Below are positions 21,121 to 28,775 of a DNA stretch of 64,000 bases, piece after piece. The notes beneath the pieces were generated by a model that had not been told where the DNA came from, made no database searches, and worked only from the letters and a program-made list of their open reading frames with translations. The first letter of the stretch is position 1; every line of letters begins with the position of its first letter. Source of the stretch: Bacteroidota bacterium (lineage in GTDB: Bacteria; Bacteroidota; Bacteroidia; Bacteroidales; JAGONC01); the NCBI GenBank assembly GCA_022711405.1, contig JAKLFC010000002.1, positions 124,001 to 188,000 of the forward strand, given 5' to 3'. The translations under genes were made by a program, and so were the position numbers.

Positions 21121-21171
21121 TTGATTAAAATATTTTCAAAATGATATATATTTTGAAAATATTTTAATCAA
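21121..21171. promoter_or_regulatory. 51-bp near-perfect palindrome, operator candidate
   Basis: 22-bp arms: TTGATTAAAATATTTTCAAAAT at 21121-21142 (its last 20 bases identify it) and the exact reverse complement at 21150-21171, with a 7-bp AT centre. It lies in the divergent region between the ATPase gene and the T9SS gene and overlaps the expected -33 of the ATPase promoter. There is no U-tract and it sits upstream of both genes, so it is more likely an operator than a terminator. Confidence 0.65.
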
Positions 21172-21222
21172 TTTGGACAAATCACTCCCAGTCGTTCTTC
21201 CTTCAATGGGAAAAGATTTCAC

Positions 21223-21230
21223 TATCTTTA
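21223..21230 (+). promoter_or_regulatory. Predicted -7 element of first T9SS paralogue
   Basis: TATCTTTA, 20 bp before the ATG at 21251. The identical octamer is used at 22450, 35503 and 46987, where a TTG lies exactly 20 bp upstream. Here no TTG is visible. Confidence 0.4.
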
Positions 21231-21250
21231 TACAGTCTATTCTCCCTGCT

Positions 21251-22150
21251 ATGAAAAACATGCATAAAGTAGATCCTTCCGTTTCTGGATGGTTGCTGGT
21301 ACTTATAATTTTTATTCTGCCTCCCTTATCAGCCCAGGTTCACTATCCGGATATCATTCCAGACATCTTAGTAAGTTCGCCTGACTACCTGTATGCCGGA
21401 CAGCATGATAAATCCTATATTCATTATGTTGATATTGAGCCAGATACAGCTATAAGCGCAGGCTATGACTATGGTATATATTACGATCTTGACCTGAATG
21501 GTGATGACACCCTTGACTATCAGTTCTACTGCCGAAGTAGCGGTGGGGTTGGATTCGGGAGCAGTTCTTCGTCACTCAAAGGGCTTAATGCACATAATTT
21601 CGTCATTACCGCACTGGAGCATCCGACCTGGATTAAGAAACTGGCTTTTGGTGATACCATCTCTTTTAAGGATGAGGAAACAGCCTCCGAATATTGCATT
21701 TATTGCTATGAGTTCTACAGCGAATGGGAAAATATCTCCTCCGGATACTGGTGGGGTGAAGATCCTGATCATTATACCGGCCTCATTATGTTCCATGAAG
21801 AGGATACCATCATGGGCTGGATGAAAACAAAGGCTGGAGCAGGAAGTCTTATCCTGGAGGAATATGCCTGGATGTACTATCCTCCCCGCAATGATCATCC
21901 AGCATGTGAACTAACGGTATACCCGATGCCGGCAGGCGATCAATTTTCGGTTCAGACCTGCCTGCCATCCCAGAGATGCGATTTCTGCCTTTATGACCTT
22001 TCCGGTCACCTGATCACCGCGTTCCGTCTTGACCTGATCAGGAACGAACCTGTCACCATTGACCTTGGCACCGTCAGGGCTGGTATCTACGTCTTAAAGG
22101 CCATTTTCGTGGAAGACATCATTAACAGGAAGATCATTATTATGCGATAG
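21251..22150 (+). CDS. T9SS-secreted protein with the YAGQ/DLNGDG module (short paralogue)
   Basis: 299 aa from the ATG at 21251 (MKNMHKVDPSVSGW), chosen because a signal peptide follows directly (LVLIIFILPPLSAQ). The mature protein opens with VHYPDIIPD, then one copy of the module found in the three downstream genes: PDYLYAGQ, IHYVDIEPDT, a DLNGDDTLDYQFYC calcium-type motif, GLIMFHEEDTIMGW and EEYAWM. Residues about 220-299 are a T9SS type A sorting domain (LTVYPMPAGDQF ... GIYVLKAIFVED ... KIIIMR). It lacks the PKD and fibronectin-like repeats of its relatives and looks like their minimal form. Cell-surface or extracellular; function unknown. Confidence 0.8.
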   Translation: MKNMHKVDPSVSGWLLVLIIFILPPLSAQVHYPDIIPDILVSSPDYLYAGQHDKSYIHYVDIEPDTAISAGYDYGIYYDLDLNGDDTLDYQFYCRSSGGVGFGSSSSSLKGLNAHNFVITALEHPTWIKKLAFGDTISFKDEETASEYCIYCYEFYSEWENISSGYWWGEDPDHYTGLIMFHEEDTIMGWMKTKAGAGSLILEEYAWMYYPPRNDHPACELTVYPMPAGDQFSVQTCLPSQRCDFCLYDLSGHLITAFRLDLIRNEPVTIDLGTVRAGIYVLKAIFVEDIINRKIIIMR

Positions 22151-22156
22151 TATCCA

Positions 22157-22360
22157 GGCAAATCCCAAATCCCAAGCACCAAATTCCAAACAAATTCCAG
22201 GATTCAAATTCCAATACAATGTTACGGAAGGGCTGTAGAGCCTGAGAATGGATCTTAATCCACGATTACCGCGTAGCGGTTCAAGCTTTGTAACGCAATG
22301 ACATCCACCCCACCCCTTGCCCCTCCCCGGGTGGGGAGGGGTTGGGGAGGGGCTGACCGC
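22157..22360. repeat. Composite intergenic repeat, copy 2
   Basis: R2 part (22157-22222), middle part with CCGCGTAGCGGTTCAAGC, and a shorter R3 palindrome (CCCCTCCCCGGGTGGGGAGG) with a four-run G motif at 22333-22352. It is closely similar to 19618-19846 and in the same orientation. It follows the stop of the first T9SS paralogue. Confidence 0.85.
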
Positions 22361-22426
22361 TGATCCTGATTTCGCGTAGTTTATCCCGACGAAAGTCGGG
22401 GCTCATCAGGACAGACCGCTAACCGC

Positions 22427-22457
22427 TTGCTATTCCCCCCCAATTCCACTATCTTTA
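22427..22457 (+). promoter_or_regulatory. Predicted promoter of second T9SS paralogue
   Basis: TTG at 22427-22429, exactly 20 bp, TATCTTTA at 22450-22457. The ATG follows 22 bp later, giving a short leader. Confidence 0.55.
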
Positions 22458-22478
22458 CAACGCCCAAACATTACAGCA

Positions 22479-25253
22479 ATGGAATACCTCATTAAAGCAG
22501 GTTTTTCCCTCACCATATATCTGCTGGTTCTTATCTTTTCCGGACCTATTCCATCATCTGCCCAGGTTCACTATACCGATATCATCCCCGATCAGGAAAT
22601 TGAAGTTTCAATACCTTATCCCACAGACTGCAATGGTGAGCAGTACCCACTTGATATCAACGGGGACGGTGATGTGGATTTTACAGTGAATGCCAGGTGT
22701 AATTTAGGATACCCGGATACAACGATTATTTCCATTGAATCAGTAAGCTCCCTGGATTTTTTTGTGGCTGATGCCTTCGTCGACACACTGAATCTTAATG
22801 ATATCATTGATCCATCACTGCCATGGGTCACGGGTGAGATGTTGCTGTATGGACAAGAAGTATATCATGGCAATTCCTTTGGGAACTGGACCATTGATAA
22901 TGAGCATTACGTAGGTCTTAAAATCATTAAAGGATCATTAACCTACTTTGGCTGGCTGAGAATGATGATTACCGATCCACCCGTTGGTTGTGGCTACATA
23001 AAAGGAGCTGTTATGAAGGATTTCGCATGTAATCCTCAACCTGGTGAACCGTTATTTGCCGGAGAAGGGCTTCTGAACTTCGCACTGAATATCCAGGTTA
23101 CAGACGTGGGTGACCAGAAGAATGGTGCTGATATGAAAGTGAGCTTCGATCCTGCATACATTGAAGCAGGACTCGTAAGATACAGGATCATGGTGGTCAA
23201 CGCCACACAGGCGGGAACCTTCACTTTGGATTCAGCCAATGCAGTCACAGCCGATCATTATTCAAGCATCACTGCTGACGGTACTTCGCATTCTTTACAA
23301 CTTGCTTCCACCGCCACATCCACCGATGGACAGCTCATCACCAATAGGATCGGTTATTCGGTCTTTATCCTTAGTTGCTATGAGAATACGTCAGAAAATG
23401 TCCTTTCCTACCCGGTTCCCTTCCTGCTTCAAACCCAGACCCAGGCAGTCACAAGCGTCCTGGGTACCGACAGCGGCAATGCGGGAAATGGAAGTGATGT
23501 GAAGGTCTCCTTTAACAAAATTCCCAATGAAGACGGTATATCGGAATACAGGATCATGGTGGTACCCGGGGAACAGGGAGAGATCTTCAATCTTGACATG
23601 GCTGACCTTGTTGGACAGGCCAATTATACTGCCATCGAACCTTCCGGTACTGACATCAGTGCTCTTTTAGATCCTGAGGCGACCGATATCAACGGGGATA
23701 CCATCATGGAGGAAAAAAGCTATTATATCTATGTGCTGAGCGTTGCTGATGGAATCCTTGCAGACAAAAATGCTCTTTCTGCACCTTCCAATGTGCTGAT
23801 TCTCTCTGTTCCTGATTATTTGTATGCCGGCCAGAGGGATATGTCATGTATCCATTATGTTGATATTGAACCTGATACAGTCGTCTGGGCTTCATACGGG
23901 GAGCCATCAAATACCAGGTACAGGCTTGATCTTAATGGCGATGGCACAAATGATTACCTCTTCACTTGCTATGATGGTGGTTCAATTGGATATTGGGAGA
24001 GCGGTTCAGGGCTCGAGGGATTAAATCAAAACAATAAAATAATTACAACAGGGAGTTCACTGTGGATCAAAAAATTTAACCACGGGGATCCCCTCACTTT
24101 TATGGACGGTGAAAGATCGGAAGATTGTCTTTTAAGCAGGTTTGCCCAGGGAGAGATGAGTGGCCCATCCATCTCCGGCTATTGGAACGGAGCAAAAAAT
24201 AAATATGCCGGTCTGATTATGTTCCATGGAAATGATACCATTATGGCCTGGGTAAAAATGACCGTCGGAGGGTACTGTTATGTTACCATTAAAGAATATG
24301 CCTGGATGGTTTATTGCCATCAAACGGTTGCTGATTTTACGTATGAGAAGGATGAATATGAGGTTCATTTTGCTCAAACTTCAAAAATGGTAGATTCATT
24401 GATCTGGAACTTTGGTGATGGAAGCTTTTCCACTGAAGCAAATCCGGTTCATGTTTTTTCTCAGGAAGGGGATTTCCTGGTCACACTGATCGCTTCGGGA
24501 CCTTTTGGAACCGATACGGCTGCTCAGCTTATCAATATCTGCGAAATGCCGACCGCCAGCTTCTGGTTCAACTTATCCAGGTGGGGGGAACTGATCCTGT
24601 ACAATGAATCGCTAAAAGCAGATACCTATTACTGGAACTTTGGTGACGGGAACGTTTCAAATGAAGAAACTCCTGAATATACCTATACGGAGAACGGAAC
24701 ATACAAGCTCTCGCTGATAACCGCACGGGGAAGCTGTAGGGATACATTAAAGGCAAATGTGATTGTTTGCATCTATCCAAAAGTGGACTTCTATTTTGAG
24801 GAACTGGATTCGACAGTACATTTTCATAGCACCAGCCTTTTTTTAGACTCCATATACTGGGATTTTGGGGATGGATTCGGGTCATTTCTCACCGACCCGG
24901 TTCATACATTCAATCAAAGTCAGCAGTTCCAGATCACTCTTCATGGATGGAATGCCTGCGGCCATGATTCCATCACTAAAATGGTCCTTTCGATGGAGGA
25001 ATTCCTGAGCGTTCCCTTCATTTACCCAAATCCGGTCAGAGATCAATTGTATATAAAACCTCCCTTCCCCGTTAAGAAAACCACAGCTCATTTATATGAT
25101 CCATCCGGACAACCGATCTCTCTTCAATATTCACTGACACATGGCAATGAAACTACGATCCTGGATCTGTCGGGTATCAAGGAAGGTATATACCTGCTGG
25201 AAATTCTTCTGGATGACCGGATCGTCAGGGAAAAAATCATCGTCATAAGGTAG
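22479..25253 (+). CDS. T9SS-secreted multidomain protein with FnIII-like repeats, YAGQ module and three PKD domains
   Basis: 924 aa. Signal peptide 1-28 (ending SSAQ). First beta domain about 30-205 with its own calcium-type motif DINGDGDVDF. Two related beta-sandwich repeats follow (about 205-315 and 318-440; both contain RYRIMVV or EYRIMVV and a conserved NGxDVKVSF), then the YAGQ module (about 445-610; DLNGDGTNDYLF, GLIMFHGNDTIMAW). Three PKD domains come next, each with the core WNFGDG or WDFGDG, and a T9SS sorting domain (YPNPVRDQL ... GIYLLEILLDDRIVREKIIVIR). Probably a surface adhesin or structural protein; no catalytic motif is seen. It belongs to a four-gene family cluster on the same strand. 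Confidence 0.82.
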   Translation: MEYLIKAGFSLTIYLLVLIFSGPIPSSAQVHYTDIIPDQEIEVSIPYPTDCNGEQYPLDINGDGDVDFTVNARCNLGYPDTTIISIESVSSLDFFVADAFVDTLNLNDIIDPSLPWVTGEMLLYGQEVYHGNSFGNWTIDNEHYVGLKIIKGSLTYFGWLRMMITDPPVGCGYIKGAVMKDFACNPQPGEPLFAGEGLLNFALNIQVTDVGDQKNGADMKVSFDPAYIEAGLVRYRIMVVNATQAGTFTLDSANAVTADHYSSITADGTSHSLQLASTATSTDGQLITNRIGYSVFILSCYENTSENVLSYPVPFLLQTQTQAVTSVLGTDSGNAGNGSDVKVSFNKIPNEDGISEYRIMVVPGEQGEIFNLDMADLVGQANYTAIEPSGTDISALLDPEATDINGDTIMEEKSYYIYVLSVADGILADKNALSAPSNVLILSVPDYLYAGQRDMSCIHYVDIEPDTVVWASYGEPSNTRYRLDLNGDGTNDYLFTCYDGGSIGYWESGSGLEGLNQNNKIITTGSSLWIKKFNHGDPLTFMDGERSEDCLLSRFAQGEMSGPSISGYWNGAKNKYAGLIMFHGNDTIMAWVKMTVGGYCYVTIKEYAWMVYCHQTVADFTYEKDEYEVHFAQTSKMVDSLIWNFGDGSFSTEANPVHVFSQEGDFLVTLIASGPFGTDTAAQLINICEMPTASFWFNLSRWGELILYNESLKADTYYWNFGDGNVSNEETPEYTYTENGTYKLSLITARGSCRDTLKANVIVCIYPKVDFYFEELDSTVHFHSTSLFLDSIYWDFGDGFGSFLTDPVHTFNQSQQFQITLHGWNACGHDSITKMVLSMEEFLSVPFIYPNPVRDQLYIKPPFPVKKTTAHLYDPSGQPISLQYSLTHGNETTILDLSGIKEGIYLLEILLDDRIVREKIIVIR

Positions 25254-25317
25254 TCCGGGCATAAACGACTCTTATACAAGTATCCTCCCTGTATTGAAAA
25301 CAAGAACCACAGATATA

Positions 25318-28300
25318 ATGAACATAATTAAAGCGGGTATTCCGGCCTTCTGTCTTTTTATATGGATATGTCCTGTCATTTCGTTATCCCAGGTACCGGT
25401 AATAAAATGGGCCCATATGTATGGGGGGACCAGGAATGATTTTTTAACTGTTGGTCAGCCTGTAACGGGGGGAGGAACTGTTCTGGCCGGTTCCTCAGAA
25501 TCTAAAAATGGATTTGTTATCAATAACAATGGCCAGTTTGACTTCTGGATAGTGAAGATGGACAGGGAAGGTGAGATTATCTGGACGAAATGCTTCGGGG
25601 GATCTGCCAGGGAAAACGTCTCAGATATCAGACTGACTTCGGATCATGGGTATATCGTTGCCGGGACCACCAATTCCAATGATGGCTTGGTTTCAGGGAA
25701 TCACGGGCTTTCAGACATCTGGGTGATCAAACTCGATGACACAGGGGAACTGGTCTGGCAAAAATGCCTGGGAGGAAGCAATAACGACACGGCAAATTCT
25801 ATCCGGGAAACGGAAGATCATGGATACATCGTTGCAGGAAACACAGCCTCGAATGATGGCGATATCTCCTCCGGCAATCATGGAGGAAAAGATTACTGGA
25901 TAGTGAAACTTGATTCGGTTGGTAATATATTATGGGATAGATGCTATGGAGGCTCGGGCCATGAATCAGCTTCATGCATTGAAATCACATCCGGGGCGGA
26001 ATATGTCATTTCCGGCTCTTCGGCTTCTACTGACGGAGATGTAACCGGTAACCACGGTGGATCGGATTACTGGATCATCAACATTGATTCGACGGGTAAC
26101 CTGATATGGCAAAAATCACTGGGCGGCACCCGGAATGACAACGCCGATTATGTCATTACCACCAGTGCGGGTAACTTTTTGATATCCGGCACAACCTATT
26201 CAAACAACGGGAATGTGACAGGAAATCATGGAGGCTCTGATGTATGGCTTGTCAATCTGAATGACCAGGGGGGTATCAACTGGTCGAAGTGCTATGGCGG
26301 CGATGAAAATGAAATACGGTTCACCCTTCAATCCCTACCGGATGAGAATATCCTTGCAACCGGTACAACGCTATCAAACCACTCAGGAGACGTGACAGGA
26401 GGAGATTATTACAGCTATCCGCAAGAAGACTACTGGATCTTTACGATTACAGAGAATGGAACCCTTCAGTGGCAAAAACGGTTAGGGAGTGAGACCAGCT
26501 ATATGACTTTCTACTATGAACATGGTTATTTTTCTGTAGTGGATGAAGAAGGGAATTTCCAGGTCATAGGAACCAAAAAACAGGTCATTACCCTGAACGT
26601 TTATGGGGAGGTGGAGGGTTGGATCGTAAAACTGGGTCCTGCCAGCCAGGAAAGTGTATATGATGTAAAACAACTGATTGTTGACGATATCGGAGACAAC
26701 CACAATGGTTCTGATCTGCAGGTGTCATTCCTGCAGCCGGATAGTCAGAATGTCGTTGAAGAATACAGGATCATGGTGAGAGAATATGACTATTACTGGC
26801 AGTTCAACCTTGACTCGGCGCTGGCTGTACTGCCTCAGGATTATACGTCGGTCATTCCCGGAGATTCAATGTATACAGTCGGGCTCAGTGAAAATTCCAC
26901 CACGGTTTCCGGTTCACTCATTGCTAACCAGGTACCTTATAAAATTTTCATTTTGAGTATGTTAAAAAACGGGATGACTCCTTTTCTTTCTCCTCCTTCA
27001 GACAGGATTGTACTCAGCACCCCTTGTGAATCTATGCCGGAAATTTCCGCCATGGATGAAAAAGATTTCTGCAATGGCAAAGACATTCATCTGACTTTCC
27101 AAAAGATCCCGGATGAATCCACCGTTGCGGAATACAGATTCATGATCGTACCAACATCAGCAAAAGGATATTTTGACCAGGTGCTTGCAGAGCTGATACC
27201 ACCGGGCAATTATCAAGCCGTTGCTCCACAGGGAACAGATGCTGACCTCTGGCTGGATGAAAATACAAGGGATGTTTACGGAGTTCCCGTTACATGCGGT
27301 GTCCCCTACCTGACTTACATCCTTACGATGCCCGATGGATTAAATGCGGATATGAGCAGTCTTTCCTGCGGCAATGTCCTGATCCTGGAAACACCGGGAT
27401 ATCTTACAGCCGGACAACCAGAAGATTATCACGTGCATTACAGGGATCTTGCACCTGATATTGAACTTTCTACCCCGGTGGAAGGATATCAGGAATACGC
27501 TCTGGATGTAAATAATGATGGGACCGATGATTTTATCATTTATTGTCAGAATTGGCAGAGCGAAATGGGCCCTATCCTCAGGAGCCAGATCAAAGGTCTG
27601 GGCAGTAACGTAATTTTAAAGATTCAGGAATCACAGGATTGGATTGAAAAACCTGGCCCTGATGACCCCATTGACCTGATCAGACCCTGCATCACGGATG
27701 GGATCCTTTCTAAACTTACCTATACTACAAGTTGGGAGGAGAATATTCTGGGTGTATGGAATGATGGCAAAGATCACTATGCAGGATTGATCTTTTATGC
27801 TGATGAAGATACACTTACCGGCTGGGTTAGATTAAATGTTTCTGATTATTCGCGGGTGATCATAAAAGATTATGCGTGGAAAAAATATTCACGATCTGTT
27901 CAATCTATATTTACGTACCAATGGAATGGGATGACGCTCCATTTTTTCAACCATTCACTGGCAGCGAATGAAATTATATGGGATTTTGGAGATGGCAATG
28001 ATTCTGACCAAAATAATCCCTCCCATACATACTCTGATGAAGGCGAATATATGGTTTCGCTGACTGTATCCGGATTACTGGGTATGGATTCATCGGCGCA
28101 GGTTGTGAATGTCTGCCTGCCTCCCGAAGCAGGCTTTATTTATGCTTTTAACGAATCAGCTCAGGTTGTCTTCAGCAATACATCTTCCAACGCATCCTCT
28201 TTCTTCTGGGATCTCGGTGATGGAAATGTTTCATTTCAGCAGGATCTGACCTACACCTATTCAGCGTATGGTGAATATCAGGTAATGCTGATCGCCTCCA

Positions 28301-28620
28301 ATAATTGCAGTGCTGATACAGCCTGGCAGATCATCCAGGTCACCGGATTCGCTGAAAAACCAGATGAAAGATCCGTCATCTTGTTCCCGAATCCGGCCAG
28401 GGATGTCCTTACCATCATTTTCAACGACCAGGTGTATCAAAAAGCATTACTGGAAATTTTGGACTCCATGGGAAAGCAGGTGCTCCCAGCCATGGAAAAA
28501 GAAATCCATGCCGGTTCCAGAATGGATATGAATATCGCTCCGTTGCCTGAAGGTATGTATTTCCTGAAATTCATCCTCGATGATCGGGTCATCACCCGGA
28601 AGATGATCATTATGCGATAG
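25318..28620 (+). CDS. T9SS-secreted protein with seven propeller-type repeats, YAGQ module and PKD domains
   Basis: 1100 aa from the ATG at 25318; an in-frame TTG at 25294 would add 8 residues. A signal peptide is present. Residues about 35-450 hold seven repeats of about 58 aa of the form GG(S/T)xxDxAxxI ... DHGYIVAGxTxSNDGDVSGNHGG (consensus partly quoted) ... DYWIVKLDxxGNIxWQKC, suggesting a seven-bladed beta-propeller. Next come two fibronectin-like repeats (EYRIMV, EYRFMIV), one YAGQ-type module (YLTAGQPEDYHVHY, DVNNDGTDDFIIYC), two PKD domains (WDFGDG, WDLGDG) and a T9SS sorting domain ending KMIIMR. Surface or extracellular; the binding partner is unknown. Confidence 0.8.
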   Translation: MNIIKAGIPAFCLFIWICPVISLSQVPVIKWAHMYGGTRNDFLTVGQPVTGGGTVLAGSSESKNGFVINNNGQFDFWIVKMDREGEIIWTKCFGGSARENVSDIRLTSDHGYIVAGTTNSNDGLVSGNHGLSDIWVIKLDDTGELVWQKCLGGSNNDTANSIRETEDHGYIVAGNTASNDGDISSGNHGGKDYWIVKLDSVGNILWDRCYGGSGHESASCIEITSGAEYVISGSSASTDGDVTGNHGGSDYWIINIDSTGNLIWQKSLGGTRNDNADYVITTSAGNFLISGTTYSNNGNVTGNHGGSDVWLVNLNDQGGINWSKCYGGDENEIRFTLQSLPDENILATGTTLSNHSGDVTGGDYYSYPQEDYWIFTITENGTLQWQKRLGSETSYMTFYYEHGYFSVVDEEGNFQVIGTKKQVITLNVYGEVEGWIVKLGPASQESVYDVKQLIVDDIGDNHNGSDLQVSFLQPDSQNVVEEYRIMVREYDYYWQFNLDSALAVLPQDYTSVIPGDSMYTVGLSENSTTVSGSLIANQVPYKIFILSMLKNGMTPFLSPPSDRIVLSTPCESMPEISAMDEKDFCNGKDIHLTFQKIPDESTVAEYRFMIVPTSAKGYFDQVLAELIPPGNYQAVAPQGTDADLWLDENTRDVYGVPVTCGVPYLTYILTMPDGLNADMSSLSCGNVLILETPGYLTAGQPEDYHVHYRDLAPDIELSTPVEGYQEYALDVNNDGTDDFIIYCQNWQSEMGPILRSQIKGLGSNVILKIQESQDWIEKPGPDDPIDLIRPCITDGILSKLTYTTSWEENILGVWNDGKDHYAGLIFYADEDTLTGWVRLNVSDYSRVIIKDYAWKKYSRSVQSIFTYQWNGMTLHFFNHSLAANEIIWDFGDGNDSDQNNPSHTYSDEGEYMVSLTVSGLLGMDSSAQVVNVCLPPEAGFIYAFNESAQVVFSNTSSNASSFFWDLGDGNVSFQQDLTYTYSAYGEYQVMLIASNNCSADTAWQIIQVTGFAEKPDERSVILFPNPARDVLTIIFNDQVYQKALLEILDSMGKQVLPAMEKEIHAGSRMDMNIAPLPEGMYFLKFILDDRVITRKMIIMR

Positions 28621-28622
28621 CT

Positions 28623-28716
28623 TCATCCACCCCACCCCTTGCCCCTCCCAGATCCCCGTTTAAACGGGGACCAATTGGGGAGGGGTTGGGGAGGGGCCGA
28701 CCGCCGACTGCCGACC
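28623..28716. repeat. R3 G/C palindrome with R4 tail
   Basis: The copy contains the perfect palindrome CCCCGTTTAAACGGGG and the outer CCCCTCCC/GGGGAGGGG arms, followed by CCGACCGCCGACTGCCGACC heptamers. The four-run G motif is at 28677-28696. It starts directly after the stop of the upstream T9SS gene. Confidence 0.85.
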
Positions 28717-28762
28717 AATGAACAATTCCCTCCCATCCGGCGTTTCTTACCCGGATATTGCC

Positions 28763-28770
28763 TAATTTTG
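28763..28770 (+). promoter_or_regulatory. Predicted -7 element, possible leaderless start
   Basis: TAATTTTG, a perfect TAnnTTTG match, only 5 bp before the ATG at 28776. If transcription starts at the usual distance, the mRNA would begin at or next to the start codon. Confidence 0.4.
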
Positions 28771-28775
28771 AATTC

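Larger units (their letters stand above)
22151..22478. other. 328-bp intergenic region filled with repeats
   Basis: Holds the second composite repeat (22157-22360), an R4-like segment with a small GC dyad (CCCGACGAAAGTCGGG at 22385-22400), and the promoter of the next gene (22427-22457). No coding potential was seen. Confidence 0.7.

Noticed and set aside
19618-22360. Composite transposon bounded by insertion sequences
   Set aside because: The flanking repeats have no transposase gene, and no terminal inverted repeats or target duplications could be defined.
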